In this document: positions 8,296-16,489 of the stretch, one piece after another
Layout of the letters: each line of letters opens with the position of its first letter
How positions within the stretch are numbered: the stretch's first letter is position 1
NCBI GenBank assembly: GCA_030266365.1
Contig: JAJDHV010000016.1
Span: 1-32,272, forward strand
Origin: Synergistaceae bacterium OttesenSCG-928-I11
Lineage (GTDB): Bacteria; Synergistota; Synergistia; Synergistales; Synergistaceae
Direction: 5' to 3'
DNA: 32,272 nt
Translations under genes and position numbers: made by a program
The notes under the pieces: model-generated
What the model was told of the DNA's origin: nothing
Seen by the model: only the letters and a program-made list of their open reading frames with translations
Database searches by the model: none

Positions 8296-9447
8296 TTAGT
8301 CGCGTCGGTTCTTGGGTCGCGCGGAGAGTTCGTCGCCCAGGATATTCGCAATGCGTATCGAAGCCTTCCCGTCACCGAAGGGCGCGGATGCGCATTTTTT
8401 TTGAATTGCCGCATAGGCTTCTTTACGCGAGAGGAGGTTGTCCGTCTCCTCGAAAATTCGATTTTCATCCGTCCCGGCCAGGATGCCGCTGCCGTTTTCG
8501 ATCGCTTCCGGGCGTTCCGTTACATCGCGAAGGATGATCACAGGTTTTGCCAGGGCCGACGCCTCTTCCTGCACGCCGCCGCTGTCGCTCAGGATCACAG
8601 TGCTGTGCCCGAGTGCCCACACGAAATCGGAATAGCCGAGCGGGTCACACAGGATGATCCTGTCGTTTCCACCCAGAAGGCGCGAGATCGTTTCGCGCAC
8701 CGCAGGGTTTCTGTGCATGGGAACGAGCACGTGGACGTCGTGAATTTCTACGATGCGCAGAACAGCGCGACAGATGTTCTCAAGCTGTTTTCCCCACGAT
8801 TCGCGTCTGTGCGCGGTGAGCAAGATAAATTGTCTGCCGCTCATGAGGGGCGCCATGGCGGCGTCGGTCGGCGATATGTTTCGCTTCAGGGTCTGATAGA
8901 GCGCGTCGACCACAGTGTTGCCGGTGATGAAAATATTGTCGTCAGCCACGCCGTTCGCGACGAGATTGTCCTTTGCGAGTTGCGTGGGGGCAAACCACCA
9001 CGTCGCAATCTTATCCGTCACGACACGGTTCATCTCTTCCGGAAACGGTTGGTTCATGTTGAAACTTCGCAAGCCAGCCTCAACGTGGCCGACGGGAATT
9101 TGTCGATAAAACGCGGCCAGTGCCGACGCCATGGTCGTCGTCGTATCCCCGTGGACGAGCACGGCGTCCGGTTCGTCTTCGTCGAAGACCTGTCCCACGC
9201 CCTGCAGGACGGCAGAGGTGATGTAATCGAGCGACTGGCGTTCTTTCATGATGCGCAGGTCTATATCCGTTCGAAGGTCGAAAAAAGCGAGGGCCTGCGT
9301 CAGCATGTCCGTATGCTGCCCCGTTGCGATAACTCGAACGGAGAAACATCCCCTGCTTTTCAACTCTTGTATGACCGGCGCCATTTTTATGGCCTCCGGC
9401 CTTGTTCCGATCACGATGTCTGTTTTTATCTTTTCCGATTTACTCAT
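8296..9447 (-). CDS. wecB: UDP-N-acetylglucosamine 2-epimerase (non-hydrolysing)
   Basis: WecB interconverts UDP-GlcNAc and UDP-ManNAc in the cytoplasm, giving ManNAc for surface glycans. Family motifs are GTRPEAIKMAP near the N-terminus, HVEAGLRS with NQPFPEEMNR, LLTAHRRES, and SDSGGVQEEA followed by TERPEA. The length of 383 residues matches the family. It comes directly after a WecA-type transferase gene, so the pair probably starts an undecaprenyl-linked GlcNAc-ManNAc glycan. The ATG is used; the closest ribosome site (AGGGG) is 13 bases upstream, rather far. About 70 bases separate it from murA, the largest gap in this part of the block. Confidence 0.95.
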   Translation of the reverse strand: MSKSEKIKTDIVIGTRPEAIKMAPVIQELKSRGCFSVRVIATGQHTDMLTQALAFFDLRTDIDLRIMKERQSLDYITSAVLQGVGQVFDEDEPDAVLVHGDTTTTMASALAAFYRQIPVGHVEAGLRSFNMNQPFPEEMNRVVTDKIATWWFAPTQLAKDNLVANGVADDNIFITGNTVVDALYQTLKRNISPTDAAMAPLMSGRQFILLTAHRRESWGKQLENICRAVLRIVEIHDVHVLVPMHRNPAVRETISRLLGGNDRIILCDPLGYSDFVWALGHSTVILSDSGGVQEEASALAKPVIILRDVTERPEAIENGSGILAGTDENRIFEETDNLLSRKEAYAAIQKKCASAPFGDGKASIRIANILGDELSARPKNRRD

Positions 9448-9469
9448 TATCGATCACGAACCCCTTTTA

Positions 9470-10342
9470 TCATCGCAAGCAAGTGAGGATGTAGTAACCG
9501 GTCCCCACAAGAAAGGCGTGTACGGCGATTAAAACACAGAGCACCTGCCATGTCCGCATCTTTCGATCGAGCAAAATGTGATGCGCGTGTCCCCTGTCCG
9601 GATAAAAAGGAGACCGGCGGTGCAGAATGCGCCGGATCATGGCAATAAGCGTATCCACGACAGGTACACCTCCGATCAACAGCAGAATGACCATCATGAG
9701 ATGGATGCTCATGCCGAAAAAACGGGGGAAGAGGTCCCACGCCAAGTGCGATGAGCAGACGTACCCCAGCAAAGTCGCGCCCCCGTCCCCGAGAAACGTT
9801 CGGGCAAACGGAAAGTTCCAGATCAGAACACCTGCAATCAGCCCGCAGAATGGAAGCCACATGTAGGGATTTCCGCCGCGGTATGCAAGGTACGACGTCA
9901 CGAATGCGATCGAAAGCGCGAGGCCGTCCATGCCGTCGACGAAATTGTAGGCATTGGTACATCCGGCAACCCAGAAAATCAACAAAACCCTTTGGTGTAT
10001 GGGTATGGAGAGTGGCACGATTACCCACGCCGCGGTTGCGAGATGAACGAGGAGCCGCTTCAAGGGAGGCAATGGATGCATATCATCCATATACCCCACG
10101 AGAAAAACGAGCGTTGCCCCTGTGGCGACGTAAGGGACCTCGACGCCGGGGTTTGGATTTACGAGCGCCCAGACCAAGTATCCCGTCCACAACACGATGC
10201 CCGCTCCCCTGGGCGTGACGTTTGCGTGCATTTTTCTGCCGCCGGGAACGTCCATCAGGCGAAATGTTTGCGATAACCGCATAGAGACGGGCGTCGCGAT
10301 GATCCCCCACATGAAGTTCAGGATTGCCGAAAAAAAAGCCAT
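9470..10342 (-). CDS. Undecaprenyl-phosphate GlcNAc-1-phosphate transferase, WecA/TagO type
   Basis: This polytopic membrane enzyme would transfer GlcNAc-1-phosphate from UDP-GlcNAc to undecaprenyl phosphate, beginning assembly of a lipid-linked glycan. The catalytic aspartates lie in GYMDDMHP, NAYNFVDGMDGLA and FLGDGGA, and the WecA-type histidine motif is PDRGHAHHILLD. About ten hydrophobic helices are visible in 290 residues. MraY is less likely because of the histidine motif and the neighbouring wecB. It begins 11 bases after the rpiB-upp stop with no clear ribosome site, so it may be translated by coupling. A run of eight T lies just after the start codon (10330-10337). Confidence 0.92.
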   Translation of the reverse strand: MAFFSAILNFMWGIIATPVSMRLSQTFRLMDVPGGRKMHANVTPRGAGIVLWTGYLVWALVNPNPGVEVPYVATGATLVFLVGYMDDMHPLPPLKRLLVHLATAAWVIVPLSIPIHQRVLLIFWVAGCTNAYNFVDGMDGLALSIAFVTSYLAYRGGNPYMWLPFCGLIAGVLIWNFPFARTFLGDGGATLLGYVCSSHLAWDLFPRFFGMSIHLMMVILLLIGGVPVVDTLIAMIRRILHRRSPFYPDRGHAHHILLDRKMRTWQVLCVLIAVHAFLVGTGYYILTCLR

Positions 10343-10353
10343 GCGGGTTTGTG

Positions 10354-11451
10354 TTATTTCGTCCCGAAAAGCCTGTCTCCGGCGTCGCCGAGGCCGGGAA
10401 CGATATAGCCGTGATCGTTCAAATGGCGATCCAGTCCCGCCGTGAAGATATCGACCTCGGGATGGTCGGCCGCGACCTTCTGGACGCCTTCGGGAGCAGC
10501 GATCAAGGATACGAGGGAAATGCGCCTGCCTCCGGATCGTTTGATGTGCGCAATACTGGCCGATGCGGAGCCGCCGGTCGCGAGCATCGGGTCCAGGACA
10601 AAGATGTCCCGTTCTCCGATGTCGTTCGGCAATTTGCAGTAGTAATCGACAGGCTGCAATGTTTCAGGATTTCTGTAGAGGCCGATGTGGCCGACTTTCG
10701 CATTCGGAATCAGCCGAAGGATCCCCTCCACCATTCCAAGCCCCGCGCGCAGGACCGGAACAACTGCGAGCTTTTTCCCCATCAGGGAAAACGCTTTTGT
10801 TGTGCACAGCGGCGTTTCGACCTCGATCTCCGTCAACGGAAGATTGCGAGAGATTTCGTATACCATGAGGCCCGCGATTTCCTGCACGAGATCCCGGAAG
10901 TCCTTCACGCTTGTATTTTTGTCCCGAACGATGCTCAGCTTGTGTTGGATGAGCGGGTGCTCGAGCACGACGACGCGGCCTCTTGGGAGTGTCGCCGCTT
11001 TTTTGGCATTTGTCGCCTCCGCTGCAATGATTTTCTGCCGTCTGGCAAGGTGTCGCCCTTCCTCCGCGTCGGTTGAAAACCAGATTCGCGTGATCTCGCG
11101 TGCGAGATCAAGGCCTGTGACACGTCCGCCCAGCACGAGGACGTTCGAATTATTGTGCAGCCTGCTCATTCGCGCCGTGTATTCGTTCGCGCAGAGTGCG
11201 GCGTAGATTCCGGGAACCTTGTTTGCCGCGATGCTCATTCCGATGCCCGTTCCACAGATGAGCACACCTTTGTCTGCCTTGCCCGCGACAACGCGTGTGG
11301 TCACCTTTTCGCTCCAGTCGGGGTAATCGACGGACAGCTCTGCCGAAAATGTCCCCACATCCTCGACATCGTGCCCGAGGGTCGCAATGTAGTCCTTGAG
11401 GTTTTCCTTGAGTGGAAAACCCGCATGATCCGATCCGATCGCAACTTTCAT
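10354..11451 (-). CDS. Fusion of ribose-5-phosphate isomerase B and uracil phosphoribosyltransferase
   Basis: One 365-residue frame holds two complete enzymes. Residues 1 to about 148 are RpiB, which interconverts ribulose 5-phosphate and ribose 5-phosphate: [14 protein letters not shown], catalytic Cys66 in [19 protein letters not shown], and EGRHLARRQ. Residues from about 155 are Upp, which makes UMP from uracil and [40 protein letters not shown], and the PRPP loop [10 protein letters not shown] (287-296). The start is the ATG at 11451 with AAGGGGG seven bases upstream. The pairing makes sense, since ribose 5-phosphate is the precursor of PRPP. No stop or frameshift separates the halves. 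Confidence 0.93.
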   Translation of the reverse strand: MKVAIGSDHAGFPLKENLKDYIATLGHDVEDVGTFSAELSVDYPDWSEKVTTRVVAGKADKGVLICGTGIGMSIAANKVPGIYAALCANEYTARMSRLHNNSNVLVLGGRVTGLDLAREITRIWFSTDAEEGRHLARRQKIIAAEATNAKKAATLPRGRVVVLEHPLIQHKLSIVRDKNTSVKDFRDLVQEIAGLMVYEISRNLPLTEIEVETPLCTTKAFSLMGKKLAVVPVLRAGLGMVEGILRLIPNAKVGHIGLYRNPETLQPVDYYCKLPNDIGERDIFVLDPMLATGGSASASIAHIKRSGGRRISLVSLIAAPEGVQKVAADHPEVDIFTAGLDRHLNDHGYIVPGLGDAGDRLFGTK

Positions 11452-11465
11452 CCCGTTACCCCCTT

Positions 11466-12404
11466 TTACTTCGCGATAATTTCGTCGAGGCATTCTGCGG
11501 CGATGGTATAGGGGTCCGCTTTTCTCTCCTCGATCCGTTCCAGCACGTTGCCGTCCAGTTTGCGTTGCCATTCCTTGGCGACGCGCTCCAGAACCTCGCG
11601 TTTCAGGATGTTCTCGACTTCCGTGCGAATTTTTGCGATTCTCCGGTTCTTTCCGTCCGCGGTTTCGTTCAGGTATTTTCGGTGTAGATCGATATTCGCT
11701 ATGACGCTCTCGATCCCGCGATTGTGTTCGGCGCTCACGAGGGAGACGGGCGGGCGCCAGTCCCTTTCCGGCAGGAGGTCGAGCATGACCTTGACGTCTG
11801 CGGCGACTTTTTCGGCTCCGTCGCGGTCGGATTTGTTCACGACAAAGACGTCCGCGATTTCCATAATGCCGGCCTTCATGATCTGCACGTCGTCGCCCAT
11901 ACCTGGTACCAGGACGAGGCAGACCGTGTCGCTGACTTTAACGACGTCCACTTCGGATTGTCCGACACCCACCGTCTCGATGATGACGATTTCGTATCCA
12001 CATGCGTCGAGGATCAATGCCGCTTCATGCGTCGCACTGCTCAGGCCGCCCAGGTTTCCGCGCGATCCCATACTACGTATGAAGACGCCCGCGTCGAGCG
12101 CGTGCTCCTGCATCCTCAGGCGATCGCCGAGGATCGCGCCGCCGGTGTAGGGGCTCGATGGGTCGACCGCGATGATCCCGACGCGCTTGCCCTGTTCGCG
12201 AAACTTCGAAATCAACCTCGCGGTGAGCGTGCTCTTCCCTGCTCCTGGGCTGCCGGTGATCCCGATCGTGTGTGCTTTTCCGGTGTGGGGATATATTTGT
12301 TTCATAAGTTCGGTCGCGCGTTCTCCGCTGCGCTCGATCTCGCTGACAAGCCTGGCGAGCGATCTTGCGTCGCCGGAAAGTGCGCGTTCAATCATTGGGT
12401 CCAT
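11466..12404 (-). CDS. meaB: MeaB/ArgK-type G-protein chaperone of a B12-dependent mutase
   Basis: MeaB is a GTPase that loads and protects the adenosylcobalamin of methylmalonyl-CoA mutase or related mutases. The P-loop GSPGAGKST lies near residue 52, followed by [16 protein letters not shown], the switch segment ETVGVGQSE, and the specificity motif NKSD. The C-terminal helical arm used for dimerisation is present. The length of 312 residues is typical. The ATG has an AAAGGAGC ribosome site. No mutase gene is within the window, so the partner is encoded elsewhere. A mutase would suit propionate or amino-acid metabolism. Confidence 0.93.
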   Translation of the reverse strand: MDPMIERALSGDARSLARLVSEIERSGERATELMKQIYPHTGKAHTIGITGSPGAGKSTLTARLISKFREQGKRVGIIAVDPSSPYTGGAILGDRLRMQEHALDAGVFIRSMGSRGNLGGLSSATHEAALILDACGYEIVIIETVGVGQSEVDVVKVSDTVCLVLVPGMGDDVQIMKAGIMEIADVFVVNKSDRDGAEKVAADVKVMLDLLPERDWRPPVSLVSAEHNRGIESVIANIDLHRKYLNETADGKNRRIAKIRTEVENILKREVLERVAKEWQRKLDGNVLERIEERKADPYTIAAECLDEIIAK

Positions 12405-12428
12405 AATGATCTGCTCCTTTTATCGCTG

Positions 12429-14336
12429 TTATTTTTTCTTCAATAAGGACGGCCATATCGGCATCCAGTCCGTGAAACGAATCACGTCGATCGTGGCGTA
12501 TATCGAGAGCGTGGATTCGGAGGGATAGCCGAATGTGTACGTGTCGGGCGGGAGCGGTATGCTCAAGATCCATTCATAGCTATTGTTGGAACGCACGATG
12601 TCGAGCGTTCTCGCGTAGTAGGTGGTGCCGAGCGTCATTTTAGATATGTGGGTCAGGAGCGGCGAGGCCGGTCTTGCAAGTGACCAGAGGTCGAGACGGA
12701 TTCCCTGTTGCAGGAGGAACGCGAGAAAAAGGGAGAGCTCTTCGTCCGTTGCCGTGATTCTCGTATCGAGCACGAGCACTTTGGGGATCTCATCGCCAAA
12801 ACGGGAAACGCTGGCGATGTCCGCCATCACCTCTGCGAGCGTAGAAACTCGCGTCACCTTCGCATCGGTCGTTGCGTCTCCCAGCGAGGGCGAGTAAAAG
12901 CGGATCGAACCGCGATTCGAAGGTGCGATGTCGAATACGCGGGAGGGGCGAAGTTCGTTGCGCCAGATCGCCTGTGTGTCGGGGATTTTGTTCTGGATGA
13001 AATTTTGAAAAGTGGAGGAAGCGACCACCCGGACCATCAGGTTTTCCGTGTCGAGGCGATCCTCCAACCAGGGCGCATAAAGCGACATGGCACCGATCGT
13101 CTCCTGGCGGCCGGGGTTGATGCGGCTGCTCCACCACGTTCTGGCGGAGATGTCGCAGATCATCGGTCCCTGATTCGTCCATGTCATACACCACGCGTCC
13201 TTCATACCCTCCGCAACCGTTTCGACTCCCTGTGCGTTTGAGGAAAAAACGAGCTTCGAGTAGAGCGTACCGTTTTCGGAGAGGACATAGAGATCGCCCT
13301 CGATCCCCCATTGAAGGTCTCTCGGAAGCGGAACGTCGAATCGTTGCCTCTCCGTCAATGTATAAGTGTCGACGATATACACGCGTTCATTTGTCCTGTC
13401 TGCGATAGCAATAAACGGACCGTATGTTGCGATTGCGACGGGTTCGAACAGCTTGTCCGCCGTCTCGTCATCCCCGGGTTTCCACTCCGCCGTCTCGCCG
13501 AGCGAGGGGTATCCGTAAAAACGGACAGCCTGCCCTGTTCGGTCCGCAACGGCAAGCAACGTCGAGTCGACGAACGCCGCGTCCGCGACGTTCGCATTTA
13601 TCCCGCCGAGTGGTTCGAAGTCGGCAGTGCGCTGTGTGTAGTCGAATGTGACGTTGCTGACCCCTCCGTCTTTTTGAAAAAGCAGGGCCCGCGTCGGTGC
13701 AACAGGCAGGCAGATGACCGGTTTATCGATGTCGAAAGCCATCGGTTCGGTGCTTCGGCTCAGGCCGAAACCCCAGAGTTTGTCCCCGTACGTGTCGCAC
13801 AGCATGAGCAGCCCGCCTCCGGATGACATCTTGCCGAGCCCCTGCATGCCTCTGAGTGAAAGAACGGAGGCAAACGGGACATCGAGGAGCGAGTGCAGCG
13901 TGTGCGGCGAGAAAAAGTAATTGGTCTGAATGCGGTCCGGTTTGAGCACTTTCTGGATGATCGCCCATTCATCGCGCATCGTGTCCAAAATGATGTTCGC
14001 TCTTGGATCGTCCTGGCGAACTTCCAGATAGTGAGCCATCTCGGCAATGGCTTCCGGGTATCTGCCGAGGCGTCTGTATGCAAGCGAGCGCATGTAGTAC
14101 GCGTCGACAAAATAGACGTTGTGCCCCTGCGATTTGTTCAACTCGTCGATACTGTCCCAGATGCGATTGTTGATAAAGTGGTCGTAAGCGCGAAGAAATG
14201 CCTCCTCCGCCGCTTCCCTGTCGACGGGCGGGGGAGGAAGTGGCGCCGCATATGCCTGCGGAAGGGTGAAAAAAGTCAATAACAAAATGGTGATCGTGGA
14301 AAAAAGAATTCCTTTATGATTCGCGACTGTTGCCAT
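12429..14336 (-). CDS. Exported TPR and beta-propeller-like protein of unknown function
   Basis: This is a 635-residue protein that I do not recognise as a named family. It starts with a Sec signal peptide (hydrophobic core about residues 13-25, cleavage near QAYAAP). A TPR-like helical region at about 40-115 contains YYMRSLAYRRLGRYPEAIAEM. A long central part (about 140-410) is rich in repeated strand patterns such as DAAFVDSTLLAVADRTG and GPFIAIADRTNERVYIVDTY, as in NHL or six-bladed propellers. The last approximately 120 residues (VLVLDTR, LAFLLQQGIRLDLWSL) look a little like a von Willebrand A fold without its metal-binding DxSxS. It probably acts in the periplasm or cell surface. It lies 24 bases upstream of meaB. 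Confidence 0.8.
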   Translation of the reverse strand: MATVANHKGILFSTITILLLTFFTLPQAYAAPLPPPPVDREAAEEAFLRAYDHFINNRIWDSIDELNKSQGHNVYFVDAYYMRSLAYRRLGRYPEAIAEMAHYLEVRQDDPRANIILDTMRDEWAIIQKVLKPDRIQTNYFFSPHTLHSLLDVPFASVLSLRGMQGLGKMSSGGGLLMLCDTYGDKLWGFGLSRSTEPMAFDIDKPVICLPVAPTRALLFQKDGGVSNVTFDYTQRTADFEPLGGINANVADAAFVDSTLLAVADRTGQAVRFYGYPSLGETAEWKPGDDETADKLFEPVAIATYGPFIAIADRTNERVYIVDTYTLTERQRFDVPLPRDLQWGIEGDLYVLSENGTLYSKLVFSSNAQGVETVAEGMKDAWCMTWTNQGPMICDISARTWWSSRINPGRQETIGAMSLYAPWLEDRLDTENLMVRVVASSTFQNFIQNKIPDTQAIWRNELRPSRVFDIAPSNRGSIRFYSPSLGDATTDAKVTRVSTLAEVMADIASVSRFGDEIPKVLVLDTRITATDEELSLFLAFLLQQGIRLDLWSLARPASPLLTHISKMTLGTTYYARTLDIVRSNNSYEWILSIPLPPDTYTFGYPSESTLSIYATIDVIRFTDWMPIWPSLLKKK

Positions 14337-14369
14337 ATTCTCCGCCCTCTTCTTTCACCTTTCACCGCT

Positions 14370-14594
14370 CTACAGGTGTTTCGAAATAATGTCGATCCCC
14401 GCAAAAGAGTAGAACGACAAGACAATCGCGCCCGCGAGCAAAAACCCCAAGAGCATTCGAAGATAAATCAAGACGCCCGCTCCCCCCGGCCATTTTCCCC
14501 GATAGATGTTCATCACCGTGCGGGCGACGAACAACGACGCTGCAAAAAAAACGATTGCGATCAGTGCCTGTACGTTAACCATCGGAATGCTCAT
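14370..14594 (-). CDS. Small two-helix membrane protein
   Basis: The 74-residue product has two clear hydrophobic segments (about residues 8-27 and 42-65) joined by a short basic, Gly-rich loop (YRGKWPGG). No family is recognised. It is the first gene of the leftward block, 33 bases before the exported TPR protein gene, so the two may form a membrane-linked pair. The ATG has only a weak GGTGA ribosome site. A start at the ATG four codons later would also work. Confidence 0.6.
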   Translation of the reverse strand: MSIPMVNVQALIAIVFFAASLFVARTVMNIYRGKWPGGAGVLIYLRMLLGFLLAGAIVLSFYSFAGIDIISKHL

Positions 14595-14987
14595 CTATTC
14601 ACCAACAATCGAAGTGATTCTACTGCACATAAGACGCTCTGCGAAAGAGTTTAACACGATTTTACGGAAATATGTCGTGCGTGAGTCGTTGAACGAGGCC
14701 TCCGAATATAAAAAATAAAAATCCTTTACAGCTGACTCGACGCAGATTCCTAAAAAAAATTAGATTTCCCAGCGTGAATAAAGATTTTTTTAATAAACAT
14801 ATTCATTTTGCGGATATAAATTTACAGATATAAAGAACGATCATAAAAATTATACTGGCCCCAAGAAATTGGGCCACCCCTTGCATGGAGTTGCACGTCA
14901 GCAAAAAGATGCATATTCGCGTGAGATGTGAGTGAGGTGATGGAGGATGAAAGAAAATTGGAGGGTATATGGAGGATGGAATAGAAA
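14595..14987. other. AT-rich intergenic region with no convincing gene
   Basis: No convincing coding frame is seen. The stretch from about 14710 to 14850 is A/T-rich, with several A or T runs. The promoter of the leftward block is expected within the first 150 bases, but I find only weak matches (for example TTAAAC and TATGTG 17 bases apart on the minus strand). From about 14925 to 14985 the plus strand is almost all purine with imperfect TGGAGGATG repeats. It separates the chromosomal operon from the tRNA remnant. Confidence 0.5.
14856..14876. repeat. Short GGCC-rich inverted repeat
   Basis: TGGCCC and GGGCCA face each other around CAAGAAATTG; the alternative register CCCAA-GAAA-TTGGG gives a tight hairpin. 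It stands alone in AT-rich sequence. It could be a decayed insertion-sequence end or a weak terminator; no transposase or second end is visible. Confidence 0.4.
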
Positions 14988-15017
14988 AAGGGTTCAAGCG
15001 AAATCGCCTGAACCCTT
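14988..15017 (-). terminator. Intrinsic terminator of the tRNA-Gly gene
   Basis: AAGGGTTCA (14988-14996) pairs with TGAACCCTT (15009-15017), extended inside by GCGA/TCGC. On the minus strand the stem is followed by a run of five T. It begins nine bases past the tRNA CCA end, so it is the original tRNA terminator left with the 3' remnant. Confidence 0.75.
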
Positions 15018-15025
15018 GAATTTAC

Positions 15026-15075
15026 TGGAGCGGAAGACGAGATTTGAACTCGCGACCCCAACCTTGGCAAGGTGG
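15026..15075 (-). tRNA. 3' remnant of tRNA-Gly(GCC): attachment site of the mobile element
   Basis: Read on the minus strand, this holds the anticodon arm (CCACC-TTGCCAA-GGTTG, anticodon GCC), variable loop, T arm (GCGAG-TTCAAAT-CTCGT), acceptor strand CTTCCGC, discriminator T and encoded CCA. The D arm and 5' acceptor strand are missing: the sequence upstream of the anticodon stem does not resemble a tRNA. So this is a non-functional remnant. In the anticodon stem C28 (base 15074) opposes U42 (base 15060), a mismatch expected if the right part comes from the element. The integrase gene lies 178 bases away. This is one end of the integrated element; the intact tRNA, with 5' strand GCGGAAG, should be at the other end, outside the window. 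Confidence 0.88.
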
Positions 15076-15186
15076 TAATATACGATCCTTACAGATGCTA
15101 CGTGAAAAATATTATATCTATGAATATCGTGATATCAATGGATTGAACGGTTTTTTAATTCCTCCTCCCCACAGCTGTCAATTGTA

Positions 15187-15195
15187 TGTTATACT
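15187..15195 (+). promoter_or_regulatory. Candidate extended -10 promoter of the integrase gene
   Basis: TGT followed by TATACT forms an extended -10 element (TATACT matches 5 of 6 consensus bases). There is no good -35 at 16-18 bases. Transcription would begin near 15202, about 50 bases before the integrase ATG, within the two GGTGTAAA repeats. Confidence 0.4.
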
Positions 15196-15201
15196 TTTTT
15201 T

Positions 15202-15220
15202 GGTGTAAATGCGGTGTAAA
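15202..15220 (+). repeat. Two direct GGTGTAAA repeats upstream of the integrase
   Basis: GGTGTAAA occurs at 15202-15209 and 15213-15220, 11 bases (one helical turn) apart, between the attachment core and the integrase start. This spacing suits paired protein-binding sites, for example integrase arm sites or autoregulation. The role is inferred. Confidence 0.4.
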
Positions 15221-15253
15221 GTTTTCCGCAAAAATTTTTTGGTGGTGATTTTC

Positions 15254-16489
15254 ATGCAGGCCCGTTTCACCCAGAGCTACGTCAACTCGTTGAAGCGCCC
15301 CGAAAAGCCTTACTGGGTTTCGGACGATGGATGCCAAAATCTCAGATTGTACGTTGGCCCCAAAGGTAAGGTTTGGTATGCGGGTTATCGCGACGCCGAC
15401 GGAAAGAAGCAAAGTCGCAAGTTGGGCTCCGCATCCGTACTCACAGTTGTCGAGGCTCGGAACGAAGCCATAAAACTCACCGCTCGCGTCATCAGCGGCG
15501 AGAATTTGAAAGATGAAAAACCCGTCCCCACCACCACCTATGGCGATTTTTTGAAAGATCATTACGCCCCCTGGGTCATCGCAAATAGAAAAAGCGGAAA
15601 AGAGACCGTCCAAAGCATCACGGCGGCGTTTGCTTTTCTTTTTGACGAACCGCTCGAAAATATTTCGATGATGAGCGTCGAACAGTGGCGAATGAAAAGG
15701 ACAAAGATGGGCCGAAAGGCTGCGACGCTTAACAGGCTCATCGTCGCCCTGAAGGCGTCCCTGAATTGGGCAGTGAAGCACAAGATCATCGAAAGCAACC
15801 CGCTTGACGGTCTTGAGCGCTTGAAGGAACATGACAGCGACAAAAAAATTCGTTACCTCTCCCCCGACGAACGCCAGCGCCTGATGCTGGCACTGGACAA
15901 TCGGGAACGCAGGCTTCGCGAGGAGAGAAAGAGCCATAATGATTGGCTTCGCCAGAGGGGGCTTGAAGTAAAGTCGGAGCTTGCCGGACAATTTGTAGAT
16001 CACCTGAAACCGCTTGTGCTTATATCGCTCAACAGTGGAATCAGGCAGGGTTCGCTTTTCGGCCTCCTGTGGTCCGATGTCGATTTCGCTACGGAGACAG
16101 TCATGCTCAGGGGAGAAAATAACAAACCGGGCCATACCACCCATTTGCCAGTCAACTCGATCGTTACCCAGACACTTCGTGCGTGGAGGGAACAAAGTCG
16201 CTCGATTAAGGACAGCGCCTTGGTTTTCCCTTCGCCAGTTACAGGTAAAAAATTGGACAACGTAAATAAATCCTGGGCGGCTGTCTTGAAAGAGGCGGAA
16301 ATAAAAAATTTCCGTTGGCACGACATGCGGCACGATTTCGCGTCCCAGCTCGTGATGAAAGGTGTTGATCTAAATACCGTGCGGGAATTGATGGGACACG
16401 CTGACATGAAGATGACGATGCGCTACGCCCACCTCGCGCCCAGCTCAAAGCTGCGCGCCGTGGAGGTATTGGTCGAAAATACCCTCTAA
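15254..16489 (+). CDS. Tyrosine recombinase (integrase)
   Basis: This 411-residue site-specific recombinase would integrate and excise the element at the tRNA-Gly gene. The catalytic set is complete: Arg264 in SGIRQGSL, Lys291 in the beta-hairpin, His356 and Arg359 in WHDMRHDFAS, His382 in LMGHADMKMT, and nucleophile Tyr391 in MRYAHL. The N-terminal region (about 1-85) looks like the DUF4102-type arm-binding domain of P4-like integrases, and the core-binding domain covers about 95-190. The chosen ATG has GGTGGTGA eight bases upstream; a longer start at 15209 is less likely. Its 3' end overlaps the convergent Schlafen-AAA gene by 4 bases. Confidence 0.95.
   Translation: MQARFTQSYVNSLKRPEKPYWVSDDGCQNLRLYVGPKGKVWYAGYRDADGKKQSRKLGSASVLTVVEARNEAIKLTARVISGENLKDEKPVPTTTYGDFLKDHYAPWVIANRKSGKETVQSITAAFAFLFDEPLENISMMSVEQWRMKRTKMGRKAATLNRLIVALKASLNWAVKHKIIESNPLDGLERLKEHDSDKKIRYLSPDERQRLMLALDNRERRLREERKSHNDWLRQRGLEVKSELAGQFVDHLKPLVLISLNSGIRQGSLFGLLWSDVDFATETVMLRGENNKPGHTTHLPVNSIVTQTLRAWREQSRSIKDSALVFPSPVTGKKLDNVNKSWAAVLKEAEIKNFRWHDMRHDFASQLVMKGVDLNTVRELMGHADMKMTMRYAHLAPSSKLRAVEVLVENTL

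Noticed and set aside
8296-8302. A transcription break between murA and wecB
   Set aside because: The roughly 70-base gap holds no hairpin with a T run and no clear promoter, so I keep the genes in one block.
7038-8537. Long plus-strand open frame (499 codons) opposite murA
   Set aside because: An artefact of GC-rich codon use in murA; the translation is Arg/Asp-rich without recognisable motifs.
15155-16333. Long open frame (392 codons) antisense to the integrase gene
   Set aside because: It mirrors a complete integrase with all catalytic residues and has no family resemblance itself.
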